Assembly: GCF_025151995.1 (NCBI RefSeq)
Contig: NZ_CP102290.1
Span: forward strand, 2,480,001-2,544,000
Length of the DNA stretch: 64,000 bases
Origin: Ruminococcus gauvreauii
GTDB lineage: Bacteria; Bacillota; Clostridia; Lachnospirales; Lachnospiraceae
Direction: 5' to 3'
Each line of letters begins with the position of its first letter. Position 1 is the stretch's first letter. A model generated the notes under the pieces. The model searched no databases and was not told the origin of the DNA. It was given only the letters and a program-made list of their open reading frames with translations. Below are positions 26,301 through 34,276 of this stretch, piece by piece. The translations under genes and the position numbers were made by a program.

Positions 26301-27672
26301 AAAAGGGCAGGATGACTACTATGAGGCGCTGGCGGCGGCAAAGCAGACATATGACGATGCGGTGGCAGGTTTTACGGATCCGACGCTGCGCAGCTATATT
26401 ACGAACTATTGGGAACTGATGGATGCCATCCCGGATGAGAATGACAGGGCAGCTGAGGTTATCCAAAAGATCGATGCGATCGGCACCGTGACTCTTGAGA
26501 GTGAGGCGGCGATCAAAGAGGCGCGTGAGGCGTATGATGCACTCACGGAAGAGGAGCAGGCGCTGGTGACAAATAGCCGGACATTGGCAGACGCGGAAAA
26601 AGCGCTGGCGGATCTTCGGAAAGAGAAGCTGGAACAAGAGGCAAAGGCAGTAAAAGATATGATTGCATCCCTCGGCACGGTGACGCTGAAGGATGAGGCG
26701 GCGGTGCTAAAAGCACGCGATGCTTATGAGCGGTTATCTCCGCAGGCAAAGGAACTGGTAGACAATTACGGGGTACTGACAGATGCGGAGGCGGCGGTTC
26801 AGTCTTTGAAAGCGGAGCAGAATGCATTTGTATCCGGAAAGCCGTCCGTAAAGACACAGTCCCTCGGAATCAACAACCTCAAAGTCAGCTGGAACTCATA
26901 TGAAAATGCCGACAGTTATGAGGTTTACCGAAAGGCTTCAGGAAAGACATTCCAGAAGATAGCCACGGTGAAAGGACTGACCTATACGGATAAGACGGCG
27001 GTGACCGGAAACACATATTATTATGCGGTTAAGGCGGTCAGCAAAAAATGGGGAAGTACGGTTTACAGTGATTATGTCACGAACGTGACAGGGAAAGTTC
27101 TGCCGGCGAGGGCAAAGATCACAAATGCACAGTCCATTGGATACAACAAGGCAAAGATCACCTGGGACAAGGTAAGCGGAGCCACAGGCTACCGCCTGTA
27201 TTATAAGATAACGGCAAACGGATCATGGAAATATGTCACAGAGATCAATAACGGGAACACCACGTCCTTTGCTCAGTCCGGACTGACTTCCGGAAGGGAT
27301 TACTACTATGTGGTACGTGCATACCGGACGGTTAATGGTATCAAGCATTTTGGCGCTGATTCTGAGGTAAAGAGTGTGCGGCCGGTACCGTGGATCGTGA
27401 AGATCTCGAAAGTGACAGCCGGAACCGGACAGGCAAAGGTCACCTGGGGTAAGATACCGGGAGCCACCGGCTACAGTCTGTACTATAAGACATCCAAAAA
27501 CGGTGCATGGCAGTATGCTGCCCATATTGGAAACGGCAGCACGACATCTTACACGGACAAAGGGCTGAAGAAAGGGCAGACCGTATACTACCGGATGCGC
27601 GCATACCGGAAAGTAAGCGGTAAGCAGGTATTTGGCGGATATTCGGCAGAGAAATCTGTGAAGATAAAATAG
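23350..27672 (+). CDS. Giant secreted protein with transcobalamin alpha-like barrel and Fn3 repeats
   Basis: A 1440-aa protein starting at GTG 23350 (AAAGGAGA upstream), with a signal peptide ending VPAWAAE. Two Listeria-Bacteroides (Flg_new-like) repeats lie near residues 250-400 (FLGWSDGD, FAGWSDGE). A DUF5018-like beta domain (~532-616) follows. An alpha6/alpha6-barrel domain (~617-960) contains TNTDWVAFGMGRYG, WQRAILAIAALGGDP, DPDMTGMIIQALAPYY and ESTVQVLVAITSLGIDP. Then come two helical repeats (~965-1155) and three Fn3 modules to the end. The barrel resembles the prenyltransferase/squalene-cyclase fold used by the transcobalamin alpha domain. Corrinoid binding is inferred from the riboswitch and the adjacent DUF4430 protein. 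No sorting signal was seen. Confidence 0.8.
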   Translation: MKKRRGKQRFTALLLAACMLVTAVPAWAAELPETEVMTAEEEQQTYRIDCQPYVSYTADDIGDSLSYGSSTIGAWACMEEGVDAGTPGAMHSLRLNEGVEDLLRARVIEVRADGLDVTEEQKAELLDVALHGGRFTFEMPENDVEFKVVAYFDSEIQLGSQVTGGSIEIDNEYPITGEHVSIRAVADEGYRFVQWKSIGSRSWNMDLASELDQAVTEAENGFVLPRLLRSEHNWRKPVVQVVPEFEEIQDTSFSVTFQTEEGSGENPPALQQVKGDTFSLPDNPYTFEGHDFLGWSDGDNIYQPGDSYTMPHKSVVFTAQWRSSALRDVWFKAEEDTAPQSLGIDARPEGDTFALPENTFKHSGELGYDFAGWSDGEHTYQPGDTYTIGPEDVVFTAQWKRYYKFTVDQTNEKWRARSELFLLPQDNQVLRKLKNENRAPVEPVENLTWGMTYFNQPEFYHEFAGITINGINYTKDTVLESTDYFSGTVKIHITGSDVPNEEGYAYGYVEFLNGEFREDVKLFGNFEKQPFKTNTAQINEFSVGDAKGSIEENEILVRLGDEADLTKVTPDIKISDGAAVVPGSGETQDFTDPVIYTVTSRNGKVSRSYKVTVVKLRDAITEAMPSQITQGIASNKDSSGKILGKNLSQVSSTNTDWVAFGMGRYGYVQPDGSVQMLYKDEEGREAFLEAMKAYMEKMYAENDGVLSKDKATEWQRAILAIAALGGDPTNFGTYNGEPIDLVADGTYNCKIEPGKQGVNGEAFALLAKNTLDYEIPDSVQYSDEYLITSILSKQLRVDGKYVGWDVRPTATASDPDMTGMIIQALAPYYWDDIEYTYDNVKTGESRTVTVRQVVDEALDALGELQTEYGDYICYGDRNVESTVQVLVAITSLGIDPLTDERFIKNGNTLIDGIQSFSLSGGGYEHMLGGGWNYMATDQGNYGMVAAWRYFNGMRSLYDMRPEFTDEQKAQIQSVKDTIDAALAKKGQDDYYEALAAAKQTYDDAVAGFTDPTLRSYITNYWELMDAIPDENDRAAEVIQKIDAIGTVTLESEAAIKEAREAYDALTEEEQALVTNSRTLADAEKALADLRKEKLEQEAKAVKDMIASLGTVTLKDEAAVLKARDAYERLSPQAKELVDNYGVLTDAEAAVQSLKAEQNAFVSGKPSVKTQSLGINNLKVSWNSYENADSYEVYRKASGKTFQKIATVKGLTYTDKTAVTGNTYYYAVKAVSKKWGSTVYSDYVTNVTGKVLPARAKITNAQSIGYNKAKITWDKVSGATGYRLYYKITANGSWKYVTEINNGNTTSFAQSGLTSGRDYYYVVRAYRTVNGIKHFGADSEVKSVRPVPWIVKISKVTAGTGQAKVTWGKIPGATGYSLYYKTSKNGAWQYAAHIGNGSTTSYTDKGLKKGQTVYYRMRAYRKVSGKQVFGGYSAEKSVKIK

Positions 27673-27893
27673 CTATTGTATCTTATGAGGGAGGCATTGA
27701 AAAGCTTACGCGGGAAAACGAAAAACGCATGATAGATATGTGGAGGTGGAAGAATGAAACACCATTTTTGGCGTATAGATACGTGGTTTCTGATGTAAAG
27801 AAAGGCAAATATTATAATGTAGATGTGCATTACCTGTACAATCTGCAGGATGCATCTTATTCATACAGAGAGGATGGTTATTCGACTCGATAA
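27673..27893 (+). other. Possible gene remnant (open frame with no good start)
   Basis: The ~300-base gap between two convergent genes has one frame open from before 27673 to TAA at 27891-27893. It has a coding-like composition (for example FLAYRYVVSDVKKGKYYNV). The only ATGs (27729, 27738) lack ribosome sites. I do not recognise the product. It may be the end of a decayed gene. Confidence 0.3.
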
Positions 27894-27905
27894 ATGAAAA
27901 TACAA

Positions 27906-27942
27906 AAACACCGGTTTCGAAAAATATTTCGGACCGGTGTTT
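27906..27942 (-). terminator. Terminator of the diguanylate cyclase gene
   Basis: AAACACCGGT (27906-27915) pairs with ACCGGTGTTT (27933-27942). Read on the minus strand, the second arm is followed by a T-rich tract. It probably works weakly in both directions. Confidence 0.7.
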
Positions 27943-27974
27943 GCTTTGCATATAAAGGAGCAATGTTCCCTGCA

Positions 27975-29654
27975 TCAGGTTTGGCGGAATTTCCGTTTAT
28001 TCTCGTACATGTCCAGATCGGCTCTGTGGACGGCATCCTGAATACTCTGTGTGATATCCCCCTGACTCGTGTCAACATACGCGTAACCGCGCGCCAGAGA
28101 CACCGGAAACGGGCTATTTATATTGTGTTCTTCGAGTGCAAGGTCAAGTTTTCTGCTGTAGGTCTCAGGGCTGCAGTCAGGGCCTTCCAGGATAACGATA
28201 AATTCATCACCGCCGATCCGGTAACAGTTTCCGAAGTCAGAAAATGTCTGCCGGATACACCTGGCGGCGCCCTTCAGCAGCACATCGCCCGCATTATGTC
28301 CGTGCTGGTCATTCGTCTCCTTCAGAAAGTTCACATCCATCATGACCAGCAGGATATTGCCGGAAGAGGGTGAACTCTGTTTCAGCAGTTCCAGCTTCTC
28401 AAGATAGGCGGCGTGATTTCCGATATGTGTAAGAGAATCCGTCATTGCAAGTTTTTGATATGTCTGTACCTTCATATTTTCCTGCAGCAGTTCCATGTAT
28501 TTTTTCCAGGAAAGAAACACCAGTGTTCCGATGAAGATAAGCAGCCCCCAGCGAAAAAACCTGCGGCTGTTCTTAAAATAATCGAGATAAAAACTCAGCA
28601 CCTCGATCACGACTGCGGCGGTCAGGATCATGATGGCTGCGAGAATGACTTTTGCGTAATAAGAGTGATTCATTTTTAAATCCCGAATCAGGAAATACAA
28701 TAGCCAGACACACGTGATCCCTAAAAACAGGTGGCTGATGAACAACATCTGAGGAAAGTCGGCGATGCCGCAGACATATAAGACGGACTGAATGATAATG
28801 TTGAGCAGCATGAGACAGCAAAGGATCTTTCCGCCGCGTTCTCTGCTATGACAGAGTTCAGAAATAAACAGCAGCATAAACACAGGGTTCAGCATGAAGC
28901 TGTAAAATGACAATATACAGACAAACACGACATTGTGGGTGAAGAGTTCCGGAAGTGAGGAATCTGTCAGGAGCCAGACCGCGCAGGAGGCAGTGAAAAG
29001 CCCCAGATAAAGAAACAGCGTATAGTAGGGATTTCGTTCCTTCAGGCGGGAAATTGCACTGCTCAGGAACAGGATGCCTGCCACGGCTGCGAGTACTCCG
29101 AGGCATACGATCAGCCCAAGGTTCTGGCGAAGTGTGGAGACGATGAGCGCCTCTTTGCTTCCGAGATGCATGGTACTTACGTAAATGCCGGGTTTGCTGT
29201 AATTGTTGGTGAAACGGATCATAATTGTTTTCTGGCTGTCTGATGAAGTTAAGGCAACTCTGCACGGGGCATTTCCCAGAAGCTGGCCCAGAATGGGCTT
29301 CTGTTCGATGCCGTATTCAAATACGCGCATGCCGTCGATGAGCACTTCCACCGACTGATAGGAATTTTCAAAGACCAGCCAGGTGGTGCCGGAAATCTGA
29401 GGCAGGGTATTTTCGATGGTGAGTGCATTTTCAGAATTTGATCCTGCATTGACAGGAAGCGTAAGCTCACTGCCGTTTTCAGTGGTCCAGCCGGAATTAA
29501 AGGTCTGTACATCCGAACTTTCCCAGTCGGTCACTGAAAGTGTGGAACCAAAATATACGATGGCGAGTATTACAAAACAGACGGCAGCAGCGGGCAGGAA
29601 CAGATAATAATGCCAGTTGGACTGTTTCGGATAAATCTTCTGGTTTGATTTCAT
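27975..29654 (-). CDS. Membrane diguanylate cyclase (7TMR-DISM-like sensor plus GGDEF)
   Basis: A 559-aa protein. It has an N-terminal TM helix, an extracellular jelly-roll-like sensor (~40-170), then about seven TM helices (~175-385), a short coiled linker and a GGDEF domain (~400-559). Active-site RIGGDEF is intact, and DVNFLKETNDQHGHNAGD fits the metal/substrate-binding segment. The RxxD inhibitory I-site is absent. It should make cyclic-di-GMP in response to an external cue. The start at 29654 has CGGAG upstream; an in-frame ATG at 29687 does not. It is the only c-di-GMP enzyme in the window. Confidence 0.9.
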   Translation of the reverse strand: MKSNQKIYPKQSNWHYYLFLPAAAVCFVILAIVYFGSTLSVTDWESSDVQTFNSGWTTENGSELTLPVNAGSNSENALTIENTLPQISGTTWLVFENSYQSVEVLIDGMRVFEYGIEQKPILGQLLGNAPCRVALTSSDSQKTIMIRFTNNYSKPGIYVSTMHLGSKEALIVSTLRQNLGLIVCLGVLAAVAGILFLSSAISRLKERNPYYTLFLYLGLFTASCAVWLLTDSSLPELFTHNVVFVCILSFYSFMLNPVFMLLFISELCHSRERGGKILCCLMLLNIIIQSVLYVCGIADFPQMLFISHLFLGITCVWLLYFLIRDLKMNHSYYAKVILAAIMILTAAVVIEVLSFYLDYFKNSRRFFRWGLLIFIGTLVFLSWKKYMELLQENMKVQTYQKLAMTDSLTHIGNHAAYLEKLELLKQSSPSSGNILLVMMDVNFLKETNDQHGHNAGDVLLKGAARCIRQTFSDFGNCYRIGGDEFIVILEGPDCSPETYSRKLDLALEEHNINSPFPVSLARGYAYVDTSQGDITQSIQDAVHRADLDMYENKRKFRQT

Positions 29655-29693
29655 AATGGTTTTTCTCCGACAATCTGAAAATTTCATACATTC

Positions 29694-29702
29694 AGTATAG
29701 CA
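29694..29702 (-). promoter_or_regulatory. Extended -10 promoter of the diguanylate cyclase gene
   Basis: On the minus strand, TGC precedes TATACT (29699 to 29694). No good -35 is visible. Confidence 0.4.
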
Positions 29703-29727
29703 TAACAGGCTTGTCAGGGGAAATAAC

Positions 29728-29756
29728 TTTCAAAAATCCTTTCCATGCGTTATAAT
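29728..29756 (+). promoter_or_regulatory. sigma-A promoter of the EEP-Gre-DUF3786-YbaK cluster
   Basis: TTTCAA (29728-29733), 17-base spacer, TATAAT (29751-29756). It diverges from the diguanylate cyclase promoter. Confidence 0.6.
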
Positions 29757-29800
29757 AGAGAGGCAGCGAAAGAATGTCAGACAGAGTGACAGAGGTATTT

Positions 29801-30889
29801 ATGAAGAAAAAGATATGCATAACCGCAGCGGCGGTACTCGGAGTTTTCGTGCTGGGTTTTGCAGCGCTTGTCACGTATCTTACGGTTAAGGAATATCAGC
29901 CGGATGATCAGGAGCGTGTAAAACGAAACGGAACGGGAACTGACACGATCAGAGAAGGGGACAGCCTGGGGGTGCTGACTTTTAACATCGGGTATGGTGC
30001 ACTGGATAAAGCGCATGATTTCTTTATGGACGGTGGAAAGACCGTGAATGTTGAATCACGCAAAGTTGTACTCGACAATATGCAGGGAATCGCAGATACG
30101 ATCTATGATGTAAAAGCGGATGTCGTATTCCTCCAGGAGGTTGACCGGGATTCCAAACGGTCTTATTACCTGGATGAGGCAGACTATCTGATGGAGGCAA
30201 ATCCCGGATATGCGATGACATATGCGGCGAACTTCAGATGCAGTTATGTACCTTATCCGATTCCGACCATCGGGAAAGTGGAAGGCGGACTGACAACGCT
30301 CAGCCGGTATGACAGCCGGGAGAGTACGAGGATCGCGCTGCCCGCCTCCTTTAAATGGCCGGTACGTGTGGCACAGCTGAAGCGCTGCCTGCTGGTGGAA
30401 CGTGTTCAGCTGGAGGACTCAGATCAAGAACTGGTGCTGGTGAATCTGCATCTGGAGGCTTACGATGACGGAGCCGGCAAAGAGGCGCAGACAAAAGTGC
30501 TGTTCGATTTTCTGCAGGGTGAATATGAAAAAGGAAATTACTGTATCGCCGGAGGAGACTTTAATCAGACATTTGACGGTTCCGGCGAAGAGGAATATCC
30601 TCTGATTAATGATAAATATTTTCAGCCGGGACGCATCGATACGTCGGCACTCGGTGAAGGGTGGAGCTTTGTAAATGATACGTCGGTTCCAACCTCGCGC
30701 CTGCTGAACGAACCGTATGATCCGAAGTCTGAAAACACACAGTATTATGTGATTGACGGTTTTATCCTGTCACCCAACGTAAGACTGGAAGGGGTGAAGA
30801 CTCTGGAGCGGGGCTTTACGTATTCAGATCATAACCCTGTTATGGTGAAGGTGACATTGACACAGACAAAAGGCGGAGATGAAGAATGA
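29801..30889 (+). CDS. Membrane-anchored endonuclease/exonuclease/phosphatase-family protein
   Basis: A 362-aa protein. An N-terminal hydrophobic segment (~5-28) acts as signal anchor, so the domain is outside. EEP-fold motifs: VLTFNIGYG, VVFLQEVDRDS (metal-binding Glu), VNLHLEAY, GGDFNQTFDG and YSDHNPVMVKV (catalytic Asp-His). Substrates of such proteins range from DNA to phospholipids and inositol phosphates, and none is indicated here. The start at 29801 has AGAGG upstream; ATG at 29774 would disrupt the signal anchor. Its stop overlaps the start of the Gre gene (ATGA), so the two are translationally coupled. Confidence 0.85.
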   Translation: MKKKICITAAAVLGVFVLGFAALVTYLTVKEYQPDDQERVKRNGTGTDTIREGDSLGVLTFNIGYGALDKAHDFFMDGGKTVNVESRKVVLDNMQGIADTIYDVKADVVFLQEVDRDSKRSYYLDEADYLMEANPGYAMTYAANFRCSYVPYPIPTIGKVEGGLTTLSRYDSRESTRIALPASFKWPVRVAQLKRCLLVERVQLEDSDQELVLVNLHLEAYDDGAGKEAQTKVLFDFLQGEYEKGNYCIAGGDFNQTFDGSGEEEYPLINDKYFQPGRIDTSALGEGWSFVNDTSVPTSRLLNEPYDPKSENTQYYVIDGFILSPNVRLEGVKTLERGFTYSDHNPVMVKVTLTQTKGGDEE

Positions 30890-31389
30890 AAAATCAACTG
30901 ACAAAACAGGACATAAAAAAGATCCAGGAGGAAATCGAGCACCGGAAGCTCGTCGTTCGGAAAGAGGCTCTGGAGGCGGTGAAGGAAGCCCGTGCACACG
31001 GGGACTTGAGTGAAAACTTCGAGTACCATGCCGCAAAGAAGGATAAAAACCGCAACGAAAGCCGAATCCGGTATCTGGAACGTCTGCTGAAGACTTCAGA
31101 GATTGTCACGGACGATTCCAAAGAGGATGAGGTGGGGCTGAACAATACGGTGAAGCTGTACTTTGAAGACGATGATGAGACCGAGACGTATAAGCTTGTC
31201 ACGTCCATTCGTGGGAACTCGCTGGATGGGAAGATCAGCACAGAATCTCCTATCGGGAGGGCGATTCTGGGACATAAAGCGGGAGAACGGGTCTTTGTAA
31301 AGGTAAATGAGACGGCCGGTTATTACGTTATCATACAGGAGATCGAAAAAACAAATGATGAAGATTCTGATAAGATAAGAAGTTTTTAG
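30886..31389 (+). CDS. greA: GreA/GreB-family transcription elongation factor
   Basis: A 167-aa protein. The N-terminal antiparallel coiled coil (1-~75) carries the tip acidic segment HGDLSENFEYHAAK typical of GreA. The C-terminal FKBP-like domain (~80-155) contains SPIGRAILGHKAGERV. It rescues backtracked RNA polymerase by stimulating transcript cleavage. It is slightly longer than the usual 158 residues. Clostridia often have more than one Gre paralogue, so this may not be the main one. Start ATG overlaps the upstream stop. Confidence 0.92.
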   Translation: MKNQLTKQDIKKIQEEIEHRKLVVRKEALEAVKEARAHGDLSENFEYHAAKKDKNRNESRIRYLERLLKTSEIVTDDSKEDEVGLNNTVKLYFEDDDETETYKLVTSIRGNSLDGKISTESPIGRAILGHKAGERVFVKVNETAGYYVIIQEIEKTNDEDSDKIRSF

Positions 31390-31402
31390 TGGGAGGAACG
31401 CC

Positions 31403-32077
31403 ATGGCGGAATATCAGGATAATTATGAAAAAGTCCGTGAGGACTGGAAAAAGAAGGCAATAACCTGGAATTATGAGGAGCGGTATCGTGCTCTGGGGCT
31501 TCCGGGTTATTCGGAGCATGGAAAACTGCCCGTCATTTATTATGGAAGAAAATATGAGATCGACCGGGAAACCGGAAGCATCACGGATGCAGCGAATCCG
31601 GAACAGGTTCCTGATTTTTTTACACTGATGGATATCTACCATCTGTTTTATTATTCCAAAGAAAAACCGGTGCTCTCCGGGCAGTGGGTGGCATTTCAGG
31701 ATGTGCCCCGTGCAAGCGTGTTCACAAAGGCATTTTTTGAGCAGACGGTGAATCCGTTCGCACGTGTGTTTGGCGGCAGGCTTGACCAGCTGCTGGAGGC
31801 GGGGGAAAAGCTGGGATTCGAGAGAATCCGCTATTCAGATGCGGGATTTCAGGCAATGGCATTTTCCTGCCTGCCGATCCGTTTTCTGTTCTGGGACGGA
31901 GATGAAGAATTTCCGGCAAAGGCAAACGTGTTGTTTGACGCCAACATAACAGATTTTATGCATGAGGAGACCGTTGTCATGGTTGCATCTGACGGCCTGA
32001 AGCGTTTGACTGAGGCTGCGGATCCGGGAAAAGAAGCACCGATGAACCGCTCGTACCGGGGATGGGTGAAAAAATGA
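31403..32077 (+). CDS. DUF3786-family protein
   Basis: A 224-aa soluble protein with no signal peptide. The C-terminal half carries the DUF3786 pattern LFWDGDEEFPAKANVLFD, ITDFMHEE and VMVASDGLKRL. Function is not established; related domains occur fused to iron-sulfur domains in other anaerobes. GGGAGG is 8 bases upstream. It lies 13 bases after the Gre gene and 24 before the YbaK-like gene, so all are probably cotranscribed. Confidence 0.75.
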   Translation: MAEYQDNYEKVREDWKKKAITWNYEERYRALGLPGYSEHGKLPVIYYGRKYEIDRETGSITDAANPEQVPDFFTLMDIYHLFYYSKEKPVLSGQWVAFQDVPRASVFTKAFFEQTVNPFARVFGGRLDQLLEAGEKLGFERIRYSDAGFQAMAFSCLPIRFLFWDGDEEFPAKANVLFDANITDFMHEETVVMVASDGLKRLTEAADPGKEAPMNRSYRGWVKK

Positions 32078-32101
32078 GTATACAGCAGGGAGAGAACAAA
32101 A

Positions 32102-32572
32102 ATGGCGATTGAAAAGGTAAGAGAATATTTCAGGCAGTATGGACTGGAGGAGAGAGTACAGGAGTTTGAGGTGTCATCCGCGACGGTTGAGCTGGCGGCG
32201 CAGGCGGTCGGATGTGAACCGAAAAGAATCGCAAAGACCCTTTCCTTCAAAGTGGACGACGGGTGTGTGCTGATCGTGACAGCCGGGGATGCGAAAATAG
32301 ACAACGTCAAATATAAGGGCACCTTCCATACAAAAGCAAAAATGCTGTCATCGGAGGAAGTCGAAGATATGGTTGGGCACTCTGTCGGAGGCGTATGCCC
32401 ATTTGCAGTCAACAGTGAAGTCCAGGTGTGCCTCGATGAATCACTGAGAAGGTTTGAGACAGTATTCCCTGCATGCGGGAGCAGCAGTAGCGCAATCGAA
32501 CTCACCATTCCTGAACTTGAGAAATATTCAGGTTTTTCAAAGTGGGTGGATGTCTGCAAAAACTGGGAATAA
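32102..32572 (+). CDS. YbaK/EbsC-family aminoacyl-tRNA deacylase
   Basis: A 156-aa protein of the family that removes wrong amino acids from tRNA. Seen: AKTLSFKVDD (catalytic-site Lys segment), VTAGDAKIDN, HSVGGVCPFAV and a short C-terminal helix. Which mischarged tRNA it edits cannot be read from sequence. GGGAGAG precedes the ATG. Confidence 0.88.
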   Translation: MAIEKVREYFRQYGLEERVQEFEVSSATVELAAQAVGCEPKRIAKTLSFKVDDGCVLIVTAGDAKIDNVKYKGTFHTKAKMLSSEEVEDMVGHSVGGVCPFAVNSEVQVCLDESLRRFETVFPACGSSSSAIELTIPELEKYSGFSKWVDVCKNWE

Positions 32573-32670
32573 GGCGGCAAGCAAGAATGTGAAAATCTGT
32601 CCGCAGCCCATCATAATTACCTGAAGATTCTGTGAAAATAAAAAGACATCTGTGCAATATTACGAAAGAA

Positions 32671-32699
32671 TTGAGAAATAGGATTTGTTATGATATGAT
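32671..32699 (+). promoter_or_regulatory. sigma-A promoter of the Gfo/Idh/MocA dehydrogenase
   Basis: TTGAGA (32671-32676), 17-base spacer, TATGAT (32694-32699). Confidence 0.65.
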
Positions 32700-32704
32700 T
32701 AATG

Positions 32705-32727
32705 TATAAATCGGCGGACGATTTATA
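32705..32727 (+). promoter_or_regulatory. Palindromic operator downstream of the -10
   Basis: TATAAATCG (32705-32713) and CGATTTATA (32719-32727) form a perfect 9-bp inverted repeat with a 5-base spacer. It lies at the expected transcription start, a classical repressor position. Confidence 0.65.
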
Positions 32728-32778
32728 TAGATCTGAACTTTGGAAGAGAGAAATCACAGTGAAGAGAGGAATTGGAGA

Positions 32779-33798
32779 ATGAAGAAAGTAAGAATTGGTA
32801 TTGTTGGGTTAGGAAGACTTGGACGTGCACATGCGAACAATCTGGCATTTGGCGTGCCGGCAGCTGAACTGGTTGCAGCCTGCTCCGTTGTTCCGGCGGA
32901 ACTTGAGTATGCAAAAAACGAACTGGGTGTGGCTAAGACATACGCTGACTTTGGAGAAATGTGTCAGGATCCGGACATCGATGCAGTCGTGATCGTATCC
33001 CCGTCTACATTTCATCCGGAGCAGATTTCACTGGCATTAAAAGCCGGAAAACATATCTTCTGCGAGAAACCGCTTGCCGTTACACTCGACGAATGCTACG
33101 CAACAGAAAAAGAAGTAGAGCAGTACCCGGATCTCGTGTTTATGCTCGGCTTCATGCGCAGATATGATCCTTCCTATGCATATGCGAAGAAGAAAATCGA
33201 TGAAGGCGCAATCGGCAAACCTTACCTCGTAAAAGCTACCGGAGTGGACCCGGATGCGGACGCAGAGAGCTTACTGGACAGCGGATACGTTCCGAAGAGC
33301 GGCGGCATCATGATGGATATGGCCAGCCATGATATCGACCTGATGCGCTGGTTCCTCGGTGATGATCCGGAAGAAGTATATGCGATCGGAAGCACGGTGA
33401 AACATCCGAGATTTGCTGAGCAGGGCGATGTTGAGACAGCATGCGCTACTTTCTCATTTAAGAATGGCGCCATGGGACAGCTTCATGTGGGAAGAGCTGC
33501 AGTACACGGCTATCATATTGAGACAGAGATCATCGGGACAGAGGGAAGCATCCGTGTGAGCCCGGTTCCGGCTAAGAATCTTGCAGTGATCTATGACAAA
33601 CACGGTGTTGTTCAGGAATGTGTACGTAACTTCCCGGAACGTTTCCAGCAGGCATACGTGGAAGAGATGAAAGAATTCGTGGACTGTGTACAGAACGGAA
33701 AGAAACCTGGCGTTGTTGTACATGACGGAACTGCAGCTACACAGATCTGTGAAGCGGCACAGAAAGCACTGGTTACAAAAGGCGTTGTTAAAATCTGA
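32779..33798 (+). CDS. Gfo/Idh/MocA-family dehydrogenase (inositol 2-dehydrogenase-like)
   Basis: A 339-aa protein. The N-terminal Rossmann fold (IGIVGLGRLGRAHANNL) is followed by the family catalytic lysine in FCEKPLAV and the substrate-site motif MMDMASHDIDLMRWF. It should oxidise a sugar or inositol hydroxyl with NAD. No other inositol gene is present, so the substrate is open. ATG 32779 is preferred over TTG 32740. A promoter and a perfect palindrome precede it, pointing to repressor control, and a terminator follows: a single-gene unit. Confidence 0.88.
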   Translation: MKKVRIGIVGLGRLGRAHANNLAFGVPAAELVAACSVVPAELEYAKNELGVAKTYADFGEMCQDPDIDAVVIVSPSTFHPEQISLALKAGKHIFCEKPLAVTLDECYATEKEVEQYPDLVFMLGFMRRYDPSYAYAKKKIDEGAIGKPYLVKATGVDPDADAESLLDSGYVPKSGGIMMDMASHDIDLMRWFLGDDPEEVYAIGSTVKHPRFAEQGDVETACATFSFKNGAMGQLHVGRAAVHGYHIETEIIGTEGSIRVSPVPAKNLAVIYDKHGVVQECVRNFPERFQQAYVEEMKEFVDCVQNGKKPGVVVHDGTAATQICEAAQKALVTKGVVKI

Positions 33799-33816
33799 TA
33801 TTTGTCAGAGAGGTAT

Positions 33817-33847
33817 GGGAGTGTCTGATAAAGACGCTCCCATTTTT
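33817..33847 (+). terminator. Terminator after the dehydrogenase
   Basis: GGGAGTGTC (33817-33825) pairs with GACGCTCCC (33833-33841) with one G-U pair, then ATTTTT. Confidence 0.8.
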
Positions 33848-33883
33848 AAATTCGAAAAAAACACTCGGTTTATGTAATATATC

Positions 33884-33911
33884 TTGACAAATAACTTAGA
33901 ATCATCTAAAT
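33884..33911 (+). promoter_or_regulatory. Promoter for cobalamin riboswitch 2 transcript
   Basis: TTGACA (33884-33889) is clear. The -10 is less so: CTAAAT (33906-33911) at 16 bases is the best candidate. Confidence 0.45.
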
Positions 33912-33948
33912 TAATGATTAACACCATAGTATAAACTGAATAAGAACT

Positions 33949-34096
33949 GCGGTCAGGCACGGCGTGCCTGTTTAAACGGAACCCGGTGAGAATCCGGGAC
34001 AGCCTATCTCTACTGTATGGGGGACGAACAAAGCAGGATGCCACTGGATGAAATCCGGGAAGGCGCTTTTAGTAGGATGAACCCGAGTCAGGATAC
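33949..34096 (+). promoter_or_regulatory. Cobalamin riboswitch 2
   Basis: Closely similar to riboswitch 1: GGTGAGAATCCGGGACAG, CTACTGT, GCCACTGG, GGGAAGGCGC and GAGTCAGGATAC. Tandem terminators follow at 34154 and 34197. It controls the single 6.7-kb gene at 34277. The ~480 bases between genes hold only terminator, promoter, riboswitch and terminators. Confidence 0.93.
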
Positions 34097-34153
34097 AACA
34101 ACGCAGTTTGTGAAAAAAGATTCGTAAGCAAGGCGGATTGAGAAGAGAATCCA

Positions 34154-34190
34154 GGACCTTTATTTGTTGTATGCAAAAAGGTCCCTTTTT
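34154..34190 (+). terminator. Riboswitch 2 expression-platform terminator
   Basis: GGACCTTT (34154-34161) pairs with AAAGGTCC (34177-34184), then a run of T. Confidence 0.78.
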
Positions 34191-34196
34191 AAAGGT

Positions 34197-34221
34197 AGAG
34201 CCTGTTACGGCTCTTTTTTTT
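34197..34221 (+). terminator. Second tandem terminator after riboswitch 2
   Basis: AGAGCC (34197-34202) pairs with GGCTCT (34209-34214), then seven T. Confidence 0.75.
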
Positions 34222-34276
34222 GTGCAATTTCATTTTTTTCTGTGGTCAAAAAATAAGAGAAAAGGAGCAAATCTGT

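Noticed and set aside
27753..27797. A 14-codon ATG frame after GGAGGTGG in the remnant region
   Set aside because: Too short and unconserved in appearance; the ribosome-site match is likely chance.
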